Source of the DNA: Actinomycetes bacterium
Lineage (GTDB): Bacteria; Actinomycetota; Actinomycetes; Propionibacteriales; Propionibacteriaceae
Length of the DNA: 62,096 nucleotides
Assembly: GCA_030426725.1 (NCBI GenBank)
Contig: JAUHXZ010000010.1
Span: 1 to 62,096, forward strand
Reading direction: 5' to 3'
Made by a program: the position numbers and the translations under genes. This document shows, one piece after another, positions 8,101-15,704 of this stretch. How positions within the stretch are numbered: position 1 is the first letter of the stretch; each line of letters begins with the position of its first letter. The notes beneath the pieces were generated by a model, which was not told the DNA's origin, did no database searches, and saw only the letters and a program-made list of their open reading frames with translations.

Positions 8101-9430
8101 CGTCAGCACCCTCGAGCCCCGCCGCGAGCGGGCCGTCTTCGACGAGACCGCCCGGGACACCCACACCATCTACGCCCCGCAGATGGCGCCCATCCACTTC
8201 CGGCTGTTCGTCTCCGCCTTCCGGAGGATGGGCTACAACGTCGAACTGCTCGAGGAGGCCGGCCGCGCCGACGTCGAGACCGGCCTCAAGTTCGTCCACA
8301 ACGACGCCTGCTTCCCCGCCATCATGGTGATCGGCCAACTCGTCGCCAAGATCAGGTCCGGCGAGGCCGACCCGGACCGCATCTCCCTGGCGATCACCCA
8401 GACCGGCGGCATGTGCCGCGCCACCAACTACGTGGGCCTGCTGCGCAAGGCGCTCATCGACGCCGGATACCCCCAGGTGCCCGTTCTGGCGCTCAGCCTC
8501 CAGGGGCTGGAGAGCAACCCCGGCTTCAAGCTGAGCCCCGGCCTCATCCACCCCGCCGTCCAAGCGCTCGTACTCGGTGATCTACTGCAGACCCTCATGC
8601 TGCGCGTCCGCCCCTACGAGGCCGAGCCGGGCGCGACGCAGGCGCTCTACCGGCGCTGGGACACCATCTGCCAGGAGTTCCTGCGCGACGGCGGCCGCAG
8701 CCGCACCCTCGGTCGCCACCTCGGCTACACGTCGCTGATCCGTCGGATCGTGCGCGACTTCGACGATCTGCCCCTTCGGCCCATCCCCCGCAAGCCGCGC
8801 GTCGGCGTCGTCGGGGAGATCCTCGTCAAGTTCCACCCCGACGCCAACAATCACGCCGTCGACGTCATCGAGGCCGAGGACTGCGAGGCCGTCATCCCCG
8901 GCCTCATGCCGTTCTTCACCATGCCGCTGGCCACGGCCGATCACGTCTACGAAACCCTCGGCATGGGCGGCGGCTCCCGCCACCTCAAGCGGCTCGCCCT
9001 GTGGCTGCTCGAGCGCTACCAGAAGCCGGTCGAGGAGGCCCTCGAGAAAACCAACGGCAAGTTCGACCTGCCGCACCGGATCAAGGACCTCACCGCCAAG
9101 GCCGACGGCATCATCTCGCTCGGCACCCGCGCCGGCGAGGGCTGGCTGCTGACCGCCGAGATGGTCGAACTCATCGAGGCGGGCGCGCCGAACATCATCT
9201 GCGCGCAGCCGTTCGCCTGCCTGCCGAACCACGTCGTCGGCCGCGGCATGTTCGCTGAGATCCGCCGCCGCTACCCGGAGGCGAACATCACGAGCATCGA
9301 CTACGACCCCGGCTCGTCGGAGACCAACCAGCTCAACCGGATCAAGCTGATGGTGTCGACGGCGAAGAAGCGCCACGCCGAGACCTTCAGGCGCCCCACC
9401 ACCCGGGAGGTCCCGGCACCCACCACCTAG
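5135..9430 (+). CDS. Giant fused 2-hydroxyacyl-CoA dehydratase activase / reductase-like protein
   Basis: About 1,431 residues with two tandem BadF/BadG/HgdC-type ATPase domains. One begins LGLDIGSTTVKAVV near residue 6, the other LGIDAGSTTVKAVV near 318. Each has the cysteine motif that binds the bridging [4Fe-4S] cluster (NGSCAGGTGAF near 120; NEACSSGCGSF near 438). A Cys-rich linker (DTCRLCQNHC, near 600) leads to a DUF2229-like region and a C-terminal HgdB/D-like domain. Activases of this class couple ATP hydrolysis to low-potential electron transfer onto 2-hydroxyacyl-CoA dehydratases or double-cubane proteins. Such single-chain fusions occur in anaerobes, but the physiological substrate is unknown. 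I chose GTG 5135 because a -10 hexamer sits 7 nt upstream; GTG 5126 is the in-frame alternative. No separate dehydratase subunits are encoded nearby. Confidence 0.85.
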   Translation: MRTASLGLDIGSTTVKAVVRDGDHTLFTDYRRHNADARGALRTLLGDIADAFPGLELRAAISGSAGLGVADLLGVEFVQEVIASTEAIERFLPEAEVVIELGGEDAKVTYLKPVVEQRMNGSCAGGTGAFIDQMASLLHTDAGGLDDLASRYRHLYPIASRCGVFAKSDLQPLLNQGAAHTDLAASVFQAVAVQTIAGLACGHPIRGNVVFLGGPLHFLPELRKAYERALGDQTFTTPPDAHLYVAIGAALLAADSASAPTTASALADRLSNRVMIPLSSARMRPLFADDAERTAFDARHARATIPTGDISAATGPLFLGIDAGSTTVKAVVLTADGELVFSHYQGSNNPVAVSLGILRDVYAAIPDSAFLARTCVTGYGESLVRAALRLDDGEIETMAHYRAAAHVSPGVTSVIDIGGQDMKFLSIKDGAVDSIAVNEACSSGCGSFLQTFAASMGTDIHTFAGRALTSEAPVDLGTRCTVFMNSSVKQALREGAGVGDIAAGLSYSVVRNALYKVIKLRDAGQLGDRVVVQGGTFLNDAVLRAFELQTGVDVVRPDIAGLMGAFGAALTAQRNWNDGERTQALGPGELDGFSIDTTLDTCRLCQNHCQLTISRFGDGTRHVSGNRCERGASLERLPPKSELPNLFDYKYRRLFGYRRLTDDKAFRGEIGVPRVLNMYENYPLWFTVLSRLGFRVVISGRSSHEVFERGMDTITSENICYPAKLVHGHVENLLDRGLRTIFYPCVPYEGHESEGADNHFNCPIVAFYPQVIERNIARLQEPGVRFLSPMLNLDDPAKLAERLAEVFADWGVTLVEAEAAVEAGFEEDAAFKADVRAEGRRAREYLAERGLKGIVLAGRPYHVDPEVNHGIPSLINGLGMGVLTEDSVIDPAGAKLERPLRVRDQWVYHSRLYEAASVAGPDPDLHVVQLTSFGCGVDAVTTDQVAEILEGSGDLCTLLKIDEVSNLGAATIRLRSMKAAAAERAGSAVVSTLEPRRERAVFDETARDTHTIYAPQMAPIHFRLFVSAFRRMGYNVELLEEAGRADVETGLKFVHNDACFPAIMVIGQLVAKIRSGEADPDRISLAITQTGGMCRATNYVGLLRKALIDAGYPQVPVLALSLQGLESNPGFKLSPGLIHPAVQALVLGDLLQTLMLRVRPYEAEPGATQALYRRWDTICQEFLRDGGRSRTLGRHLGYTSLIRRIVRDFDDLPLRPIPRKPRVGVVGEILVKFHPDANNHAVDVIEAEDCEAVIPGLMPFFTMPLATADHVYETLGMGGGSRHLKRLALWLLERYQKPVEEALEKTNGKFDLPHRIKDLTAKADGIISLGTRAGEGWLLTAEMVELIEAGAPNIICAQPFACLPNHVVGRGMFAEIRRRYPEANITSIDYDPGSSETNQLNRIKLMVSTAKKRHAETFRRPTTREVPAPTT

Positions 9431-9451
9431 ACGCCGGTGTTTACTTGCCCT

Positions 9452-10798
9452 GTGCACACCGATCAGGCGCACCGCTCCCGGGCCTTCAACCATGTCCTCG
9501 GCAACACCGCCGCGGCGATGCTCGGCACGTCCTTCCTGTGGTTCGGCGTCATCTTCTGGGCCTACCTCGAGACCCGGTCGGTGCTCGCCACATCGGTGAT
9601 GAACGGCGCCTACATGCTCGGCATGGCACTGCTCGGCGTGCCGTTCGGCACCCTCCTCGACCGGCACCGCAAGCACGTCGTCATGATGGGGTCGGCCGCC
9701 GCGACCACGGTCTTCTACCTCGCGGCCGGGGCCGTGCTGCTCCTCGTCCCGCGCAATCTGCTCACCGACCTCACGCGGCCCTGGTTCTGGCTGTTCACCG
9801 GCCTCGCGCTTCTCGGCTCGATGGCGGCGGTGATCCGCGGGATCGCCCTGTCGACCACGGTGACGATGCTCGTCGAGTCCGACCGCCGCGCCAACGCCAA
9901 CGGGAAGGTGGGCGCGGTCAACGGGGTGACGATGCTGGTGACCGGTGTGCTCTCCGGCCTCGCGATGGGTCAGCTGGGCATCGGCTGGGTGACCGTCATC
10001 GGGATCGCGGTGGTCGTCGCCTCGCTGCTGCACCTGGCGTTGATCCGGATCCCCGAGCCGACGATCGTGCACGCCGAGGGTGCCCAGCGGTCCGTGGACT
10101 TCCGCGGCGCCTGGCTCGCCGTCGTCGCCGTGCCGGGGCTGTTCGGGCTCATCGTGTTCTCCACCTTCAACAACTTCCTCGCCGGCGTCTTCATGGGGCT
10201 TCTCGACCCGTATGGCCTCGAGTTGGTGTCGGTGGAGGCGTGGGGCCTGCTGTTCGGCCTGTCGAGCGTGGGCGTGATCCTCGGCGGCGCGATCATCGCC
10301 CGGAATGGACTGGGGAAGAACCCGCTGCGGGCGTTCCTGCTCGCCTGCCTCGGCATCTGGGTGGTGAGCGCGACCTTCACGCTGCGCGACTCGGTGGTCC
10401 TGCTGACCGTCGGCGTGTTCGGCTACATGGTGATCACGCCGTTCATCGAGGCCGCCGAGCAGACCCTCCTGCAACGGGTGGTCCCCTTCGAGAAGCAGGG
10501 CCGGGTGTTCGGCTTCGCACAGGCCGTGGAGATCTCGGCGGCCCCGGTGAGTGCGTTCGTGATCGGCCCGCTTGCGGAGTTCTGGCTCATCCCCTACGCC
10601 GAGTCACCGGAGGGCCGGGCGGACTGGGGCTGGCTGCTCGGCGACGGCGACGGGCGCGGGATCGCGCTGGTGTTCGTCCTGGTGAGTGTCGTGGGGCTGA
10701 TCCTCACGGCCGCGGCGTTCCTGACCAGGAGCTACCGGCTGCTCAGCGATACCTACGCCACCAGCGACGTCAACGAGGGCGTCGCCGACTCTGCCTGA
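9452..10798 (+). CDS. MFS transporter (12-TM type)
   Basis: A 448-residue membrane protein with about twelve hydrophobic helices. It has an MFS loop-2/3 signature (GVPFGTLLDRHRKHVVM, near residues 70-86) and a related loop in the second half. Start GTG 9452 (MHTDQAHRSRAFN) is preferred; GTG 9437 is possible. The gene begins 22 bp after the dehydratase-activase fusion and may be read through from it. Its stop lies 3 bp from the end of the convergent ribbon-helix-helix gene, leaving no room for a terminator. The substrate is unknown. Confidence 0.8.
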   Translation: MHTDQAHRSRAFNHVLGNTAAAMLGTSFLWFGVIFWAYLETRSVLATSVMNGAYMLGMALLGVPFGTLLDRHRKHVVMMGSAAATTVFYLAAGAVLLLVPRNLLTDLTRPWFWLFTGLALLGSMAAVIRGIALSTTVTMLVESDRRANANGKVGAVNGVTMLVTGVLSGLAMGQLGIGWVTVIGIAVVVASLLHLALIRIPEPTIVHAEGAQRSVDFRGAWLAVVAVPGLFGLIVFSTFNNFLAGVFMGLLDPYGLELVSVEAWGLLFGLSSVGVILGGAIIARNGLGKNPLRAFLLACLGIWVVSATFTLRDSVVLLTVGVFGYMVITPFIEAAEQTLLQRVVPFEKQGRVFGFAQAVEISAAPVSAFVIGPLAEFWLIPYAESPEGRADWGWLLGDGDGRGIALVFVLVSVVGLILTAAAFLTRSYRLLSDTYATSDVNEGVADSA

Positions 10799-10801
10799 CG
10801 G

Positions 10802-10999
10802 TCAGGAGTCCTTGCGGGGGCGGCCGCGCTGCGGCAGCGGGCCGGCGCCCTTCGGCGCACGGCCCGCCTTCTTCAGCGCATCCCGCAGGATCACCTCGAC
10901 CTGCGCGTTGACTGAGCGCAGGTCGTCGGCGGCCCATCGGGCGAGGGCGTCATGCACCGCGGGGTCGAGGCGCAGCAACACCGCCTTGCGTTCAGCCAT
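10802..10999 (-). CDS. Small Arc/MetJ-type ribbon-helix-helix protein
   Basis: A 65-residue protein. The N-terminus [23 protein letters not shown] is a typical ribbon-helix-helix start (a beta strand with alternating side chains, then a helix), followed by [14 protein letters not shown] and a basic Pro/Gly tail ending in RGRPRKDS, an AT-hook-like end. It starts 4 bp after the SPFH-protein gene, so the two form an operon. Such small RHH proteins are often found behind SPFH genes in actinobacteria (from memory). It probably binds DNA as a dimer, but its target is not known. Confidence 0.75.
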   Translation of the reverse strand: MAERKAVLLRLDPAVHDALARWAADDLRSVNAQVEVILRDALKKAGRAPKGAGPLPQRGRPRKDS

Positions 11000-11003
11000 G
11001 GTC

Positions 11004-11990
11004 TCAGCTGTACAGCGATCCGGCGTTCACGACGGGAGTGACCTTGGCCTCGCTGGTGAGCACCACGAGGAGGTTGGACACCATGGCGGCCCGGCGCTCC
11101 TCGTCGAGGTTGACGACGTCCTTCTCCTCAAGGCGCTCGAGCGCGTTCTCCACCATGGTGACCGCACCCTCGACGATCTTCTCGCGGGCCGCGATGATGG
11201 CAGAGGCCTGCTGGCGCTGGAGCATCGCCTGGGCGATTTCGGGGGCGTACGCCAGGGACGAGATCCTGGTCTCGACCACCTCCAGGCCGGCGATGGAGAT
11301 CCGGGCGGCCACCTCGTCGGCCAGTTCGCCGGCGACGAGCTCAGTGGAGCCGCGGAGGCTCTCCTCGCCGGGGGCGGCGTAGTCGTAGGGGTGGGTGGTG
11401 GCGACATGGCGCAGCGCCGATTCGGACTGCACCGCGACGAACTCCTCGAACTCCTCGACGGCGAACACCGACTTGGCGGTGTCGGCCACCTGCCACACGA
11501 CGATCGCCGCGATGTTGATGGGGTTGCCGTCGGCGTCGTTGACCTTGAGCTCGTTGGTCTCGAAGTTGCGGACCTTGACCGAGACCTTCTTCTTGGAGGT
11601 GAAGGGGACGGTCATGAGGAGGCCGGCCTTGCGGATGGTGCCGATGTAGCGGCCGAAGAACTGGATGACCTTGGTGTCTCCGGGGCTGATGATCGTCAGC
11701 GACGAGAACATCATCAGCGCAAGGGCGAGCCCAAGGATGGCCAGGAACATGCGGGTCCCGCCGCCGTCGCCCGCCTCGAGTGCCGCCGCGGCGACGATGA
11801 ACTGCCAGAGCGCGATGCCGAACAGGATGAGAGCGACGAAGAAGGCGAGAATGCCGTCGATGTACCACGCCTTGCGTTCGGCGATGTCCACCCGGGCACC
11901 CTCGCGGCCGACCGGCTTGGTGCTGGTGGCTCCGCCGACGGAGTCGCCACCGAGATCGGTGACGGGGTCGGTGTTCTGGGGGATGGTCAT
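11004..11990 (-). CDS. SPFH/Band-7 domain membrane protein
   Basis: About 328 residues starting [15 protein letters not shown]. Two hydrophobic segments near residues 35-85 ([34 protein letters not shown]) anchor the protein. The SPFH core follows ([19 protein letters not shown]...), and a coiled-coil-like C-terminus is rich in Ala, Glu and Arg ([22 protein letters not shown]). SPFH proteins scaffold membrane microdomains. I chose ATG 11990 because GGAAGGA lies 9 nt upstream; ATGs at 11999 and 12008 sit too close to that site. An inverted repeat CTGATA-N9-TATCAG (12015-12035) upstream may be part of the promoter. Confidence 0.85.
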   Translation of the reverse strand: MTIPQNTDPVTDLGGDSVGGATSTKPVGREGARVDIAERKAWYIDGILAFFVALILFGIALWQFIVAAAALEAGDGGGTRMFLAILGLALALMMFSSLTIISPGDTKVIQFFGRYIGTIRKAGLLMTVPFTSKKKVSVKVRNFETNELKVNDADGNPINIAAIVVWQVADTAKSVFAVEEFEEFVAVQSESALRHVATTHPYDYAAPGEESLRGSTELVAGELADEVAARISIAGLEVVETRISSLAYAPEIAQAMLQRQQASAIIAAREKIVEGAVTMVENALERLEEKDVVNLDEERRAAMVSNLLVVLTSEAKVTPVVNAGSLYS

Positions 11991-12274
11991 GCCACTCATT
12001 CCTTCCATCAATCGCTGATAGCAAGATGATATCAGATTATTCAGCAGGCGGCCGGACTGATCGCGTCAGCCCCCACGTCACCGTGAGCACGAACGTGCAT
12101 CTTGCGCTGCAACTCTGTTCAACACGGGCTTCTCGCAACTACGCTGCGTCGTAGATCGGGGTCGAGCAGGCCCCGGGGTTCAACAAGGAACCCACCCGCG
12201 TTACCGCCCGGCCTCAGCCAGCCGTGCCCTCCATGCCTTGTCAACGCAGCATTACCGCCAAAGGGGTGTCACCC

Positions 12275-13648
12275 ATGGACCAATCGAGCCGTTACGCCGA
12301 TCTCACCCTCCGCGAGGAGGATCTCATCGCCGGAGGGCGCCATATCCTGTGCGCCTACAAGCTCAAGCCGAAGCCGGGGACGGGCTTCCTCGAGGCCGCC
12401 GCGCATTTCGCGGCCGAATCCTCCACGGGCACCAACGTCGAGGTGTCCACCACCGACGATTTCACCAAGGGAGTCGACGCGCTGGTCTACCTGGCCGAGG
12501 AGGCGACGGAGGAGGTGCGGATCGCGTACCCGCTGGAGTTGTTCGACCGCAACATCACCGACGGGCGGATGATGATCGTCTCGTTCCTCACGCTGACCAT
12601 CGGGAACAACCAGGGAATGGGCGACATCGCCCACGCGAAGATGTACGACTTCCACGTGCCCCGCCGGGCCATCGAGCTGTTCGACGGCCCGTCGAAGAAC
12701 ATCACCGACCTGTGGCGCATCCTTGGGCGGCCGGTCGTCGACGGCGGCTACATCGCCGGCACCATCATCAAGCCGAAGCTGGGTCTGCGGCCCGAGCCGT
12801 TCGCCCGGGCTGCCTACGAGTTCTGGCTCGGCGGCGACTTCATCAAGAACGACGAGCCCCAGGGCAACCAGGTGTTCGCCCCGCTGAAGGAGAGCATCCC
12901 GCTCGTGTACGACGCGATGAAGCGCGCGATGGACGAGACGGGCGAGGCGAAGCTGTTCAGCGCCAACATCACCGCCGACGACCACGCCGAGATGATCGCC
13001 CGGGGCGAGTTCATCCTCTCCGCGTTCGGACCGGACGCCGACAAGGTGGCGTTCCTCGTCGACGGGTTCGTCGGGGGGCCGGGCATGGTGACCACCGCGC
13101 GGCGCTACTTTCCACGGCAGTTCCTGCACTACCACCGGGCCGGTCACGGGATGGTGACATCGCCCTCGTCGAGGCGCGGCTACACGGCCTACGTGCTGGC
13201 GAAGATGTCCAGGCTCCAGGGCGCCTCCGGCATCCACGTAGGCACGATGGGCCACGGCAAGATGGAGGGTGCGGCCGACGACCGTGGCATCGCCTACATC
13301 TGTGAACGGGACCGGTTCCAGGGCCCTGCCTACTTCCAGGACTGGCACGCGATGCCGGCCACCACCCCGATCGTCTCGGGCGGCATGAACGCCCTGCGCC
13401 TGCCCGGGTTCTTCGACACGCTCGGGCACGCCAACATCATCAACACCGCCGGCGGGGGCGCCTACGGCCACCTCGACGGTCCTGCCGCCGGCGCGCGGTC
13501 GTTGCGGCAGGCGCACAGCTGCTGGGAGGCGGGCGCGGACCCGGTCGACTGGGCGGCGCAGCACCGTGAGTTCGCCCGCGCCTTCGAGTCCTTCCCGGGC
13601 GACGCCGACCGGCTCTTCCCCGGCTGGCGCCGGCGCCTCGGGGTCTGA
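12275..13648 (+). CDS. cbbM: Form II ribulose-1,5-bisphosphate carboxylase/oxygenase
   Basis: A 457-residue RuBisCO that is strikingly similar to the Rhodospirillum rubrum form II enzyme from its first residues (MDQSSRY). Catalytic residues fall on the R. rubrum numbering: the carbamylated lysine K191 with D193 and E194 ([10 protein letters not shown]), the K166-region motif TIIKPKLG, the histidine in HYHRAGHG, the loop-6 lysine in [10 protein letters not shown], and the phosphate loops SGGMNALR and GGGAYGH. It should therefore be an active carboxylase, probably a homodimer without small subunit. ATG 12275 has AAAGGGG 8 nt upstream; the longer upstream reading frame is not homologous. It leads an operon with an FBPase-like gene (23-bp gap) and phosphoribulokinase. 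No LysR-type CbbR gene is adjacent. Form II enzymes favour high CO2 and low O2. Confidence 0.96.
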   Translation: MDQSSRYADLTLREEDLIAGGRHILCAYKLKPKPGTGFLEAAAHFAAESSTGTNVEVSTTDDFTKGVDALVYLAEEATEEVRIAYPLELFDRNITDGRMMIVSFLTLTIGNNQGMGDIAHAKMYDFHVPRRAIELFDGPSKNITDLWRILGRPVVDGGYIAGTIIKPKLGLRPEPFARAAYEFWLGGDFIKNDEPQGNQVFAPLKESIPLVYDAMKRAMDETGEAKLFSANITADDHAEMIARGEFILSAFGPDADKVAFLVDGFVGGPGMVTTARRYFPRQFLHYHRAGHGMVTSPSSRRGYTAYVLAKMSRLQGASGIHVGTMGHGKMEGAADDRGIAYICERDRFQGPAYFQDWHAMPATTPIVSGGMNALRLPGFFDTLGHANIINTAGGGAYGHLDGPAAGARSLRQAHSCWEAGADPVDWAAQHREFARAFESFPGDADRLFPGWRRRLGV

Positions 13649-13671
13649 GCCGCCCGCGCGGAGGACCGGAC

Positions 13672-14730
13672 ATGGCTGCACAGACCTTCACCCGCTACCT
13701 CCTCGACCTCGAGGACTGCTCCGGCCGGGATCACGGGTACCCGCACATCCTCAGCGCGATCGCGGTGTCCGCGAAGCTCACCGCCGCCGCGGTGGCCCGG
13801 GGGCCGGTGCTCGCCGAGGCGACCACGGGATCGCGCAGTGCCGACGCCACGGCACGGGAGCTTCGCCGCCGGGCGACCCGGATGCTCCTCGACCAGGCCG
13901 CCGGCACAGATCTCCTGGCCGGCATCTCCTTCGCCGGGGTACCGACCGTCGTGCCCGTCGAGGGCTCGGCGCACGGGCGCTACATCACGGTGTTCGAGGC
14001 GCTGCACGGATCGATGAACCTCACCGAGAACCAGTCGGTGGGTCTCGCGTTCTCGGTGCTCGAACGCCCCGACCCCGAGCTTCCCCTCACGGTCGAGGAC
14101 TTCCTCCAGCCCGGGAGCCGGCAGGTGTGCGCAGGGATGGCGCTGTACGGACCCAGCACCATCCTCGTGCTCACCACCGGCGACGGCGTGGACGGTTTCA
14201 CCCTCGACCGGGACGTCGGCAACTTCGTGCTCACCCACCCCCGGATTCGGATCCCCGACGGGTCGCACATCTTCGCCATCAACTCCACGGACGCGCCGTA
14301 CTGGCCGACCGCCGTCAAGCGGTACGTCGACGAGTGCGTCCGCGGCGTCGAGGGCCCGAGGGGACACGACTTCGTGATGCGGTGGAACGCCTCAGCCGTG
14401 GTCGGCGCGTTCCGCACCCTCATCCATGGTGGGGTCTTCATCGTCCCTGACACCGCACGTCGCGAGGGCAGGTGGGGCGTGCCTCTGCTGCACAACGCCG
14501 CTCCCCTGGCGTTCCTCATGGAGCAGGCCGGCGGTGCCGCCAGCACCGGGACACGGAGGGTCCTCGACGTCACGCCCCGATCGCTCACCGAGCGCGTCCC
14601 CGTCATGTTCGGCGCCGCCGACGAGGTCGCGCGCCTCGAGCGCTACTTCGCCGAGCACGACGAGGGGCTCGACGCCGACGGCGCGTATCCCCTCTTCGGC
14701 CACCGCACCCTGTTCGTCACCCAGCACTAG
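13672..14730 (+). CDS. Class I fructose-1,6-bisphosphatase-like protein lacking the catalytic metal ligands
   Basis: 352 residues with the class I FBPase fold clearly visible: EDFLQPGSRQV, YGPSTILVLTTGDGV, LMEQAGGAASTG, RVLDVTPRSLTERVP. The metal site is erased. The DPLDGS motif reads EALHGS (residues 109-114). The SEEE loop before it reads SFAGVP. The active-site YECNPMA motif reads HNAAPLA (274-280), so its catalytic glutamate is Asn275. The lysine of the GKLRLLYE motif is also gone, while the arginine of the SRY motif (here MRW) remains. These are comparisons with E. coli Fbp from memory. It sits between RuBisCO and phosphoribulokinase (RBS GGAGG), where cbbF normally lies. It is probably a pseudo-enzyme, with a regulatory, sugar-phosphate-sensing or scaffolding role as a hypothesis, or an enzyme of changed chemistry. 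The frame is intact, arguing against simple decay. Confidence 0.85.
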   Translation: MAAQTFTRYLLDLEDCSGRDHGYPHILSAIAVSAKLTAAAVARGPVLAEATTGSRSADATARELRRRATRMLLDQAAGTDLLAGISFAGVPTVVPVEGSAHGRYITVFEALHGSMNLTENQSVGLAFSVLERPDPELPLTVEDFLQPGSRQVCAGMALYGPSTILVLTTGDGVDGFTLDRDVGNFVLTHPRIRIPDGSHIFAINSTDAPYWPTAVKRYVDECVRGVEGPRGHDFVMRWNASAVVGAFRTLIHGGVFIVPDTARREGRWGVPLLHNAAPLAFLMEQAGGAASTGTRRVLDVTPRSLTERVPVMFGAADEVARLERYFAEHDEGLDADGAYPLFGHRTLFVTQH

Positions 14731-14740
14731 GAGACAGACC

Positions 14741-15628
14741 ATGTCAGCCAGACACCCCGTGATCGCGGTGACCGGCTCCTCCGGCGCGGGGACCAGCACG
14801 ATCACCGACACCTTCTCGCAGATCTTCGCCCGTGAGCACGTCACACCTGCCATCGTCCACGGCGACTCCTTCCACCGTTACGACCGGGAGGGCATGAGGC
14901 GCGCCCACGACGAGGCCGCGGCGCAGGGCTGCCCGCCCCTCAGCCACTTCGGTCCCGAGGCCAATCTCTTCGACGATCTGGCGGCCCTGTTCCGGCAGTA
15001 CGGCGAGGACGGGACCGGACTGACCCGCGACTACGTTCACGACGCGGACGAGGCGGAAGTCCACGGCCGGCCCCCCGGAACGTTCACCCCCTGGGAGCAA
15101 CTGCCCACCGGCACCGACCTGCTCTACTACGAGGGTCTCCACGGCGCCGTGAAGACCGACACCGTCGATGTTGCGCAGCACGTGGACCTGCTCATCGGGG
15201 TTGTGCCGATCATCAATCTCGAGTGGATCCAGAAGCTCCACCGCGACCGGACGGCACGCGGCTACTCCACAGAGGCCGTCACCGACACGATCCTCGGCCG
15301 GATGCCGGACTATGTGCACTACATTTGCCCGCAGTTCAGCCGCACCCACATCAACTTCCAACGGGTGCCCGTCGTCGACACCTCGAACCCGTTCGTCGCC
15401 CGCTGGATCCCCACGCTCGACGAGTCGATGGTCGTCATCCGCTTCGCGGATCCCCGGGGGATCGACTTCCCCTACCTGCTGTCCATGATCGACGGGTCCT
15501 TCATGTCCCGCGCCAACAGCATCGTCGTGCCCGGCGGCAAGCTGGACCTCTCGATGCAGCTGATCTTCACCCCGATGATCTGGCGGATGATGGAGACGGC
15601 CCGGTCGCGCCGTCGAGGCGTCAGCTGA
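14741..15628 (+). CDS. prkB: Phosphoribulokinase (bacterial form I type)
   Basis: A 295-residue enzyme phosphorylating ribulose 5-phosphate to ribulose 1,5-bisphosphate with ATP. The P-loop GSSGAGTST is near residues 12-20. HGDSFHRYDREGM holds substrate- and Mg-binding residues, and YYEGLHG follows. HINFQRVPVVDTSNPF and the C-terminal TPMIWRMMETARSRR are characteristic of the roughly 290-residue proteobacterial-type PRK. GGAG overlaps the upstream stop, and the gap is 10 bp, so it is co-transcribed with cbbM and the FBPase-like gene. With RuBisCO it gives the two enzymes unique to the Calvin cycle; the rest of the cycle would come from central metabolism. A strong hairpin follows. Confidence 0.94.
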   Translation: MSARHPVIAVTGSSGAGTSTITDTFSQIFAREHVTPAIVHGDSFHRYDREGMRRAHDEAAAQGCPPLSHFGPEANLFDDLAALFRQYGEDGTGLTRDYVHDADEAEVHGRPPGTFTPWEQLPTGTDLLYYEGLHGAVKTDTVDVAQHVDLLIGVVPIINLEWIQKLHRDRTARGYSTEAVTDTILGRMPDYVHYICPQFSRTHINFQRVPVVDTSNPFVARWIPTLDESMVVIRFADPRGIDFPYLLSMIDGSFMSRANSIVVPGGKLDLSMQLIFTPMIWRMMETARSRRRGVS

Positions 15629-15644
15629 CCCCCGTGCGACACGA

Positions 15645-15681
15645 CGAGGCGCCGCCCGGAGCTTGTCCGGACGGCGCCTCG
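15645..15681. terminator. Bidirectional hairpin terminator between prk and the sugar ABC operon
   Basis: CGAGGCGCCG (15645-15654) pairs with CGGCGCCTCG (15672-15681). After one mismatch, CCGGA pairs with TCCGG around a 5-nt loop. The roughly 15-bp stem sits between two convergent operons and can serve both. There is no T-tract. Confidence 0.8.
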
Positions 15682-15704
15682 CGTGTGCGTGGAGCGGCTG
15701 TCGA

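Noticed and set aside
8582..10474. 630-codon minus-strand open frame across the activase end and the MFS gene
   Set aside because: It spans two well-supported plus-strand genes and its composition (His, Arg, Asp, Gly repeats) is typical of an antisense frame in high-GC DNA.
12036..12274. CbbR (LysR) operator or riboswitch upstream of cbbM
   Set aside because: A short CTACG-N6-CGTAG repeat exists, but no T-N11-A array or LysR gene is near and no known riboswitch core is recognisable.
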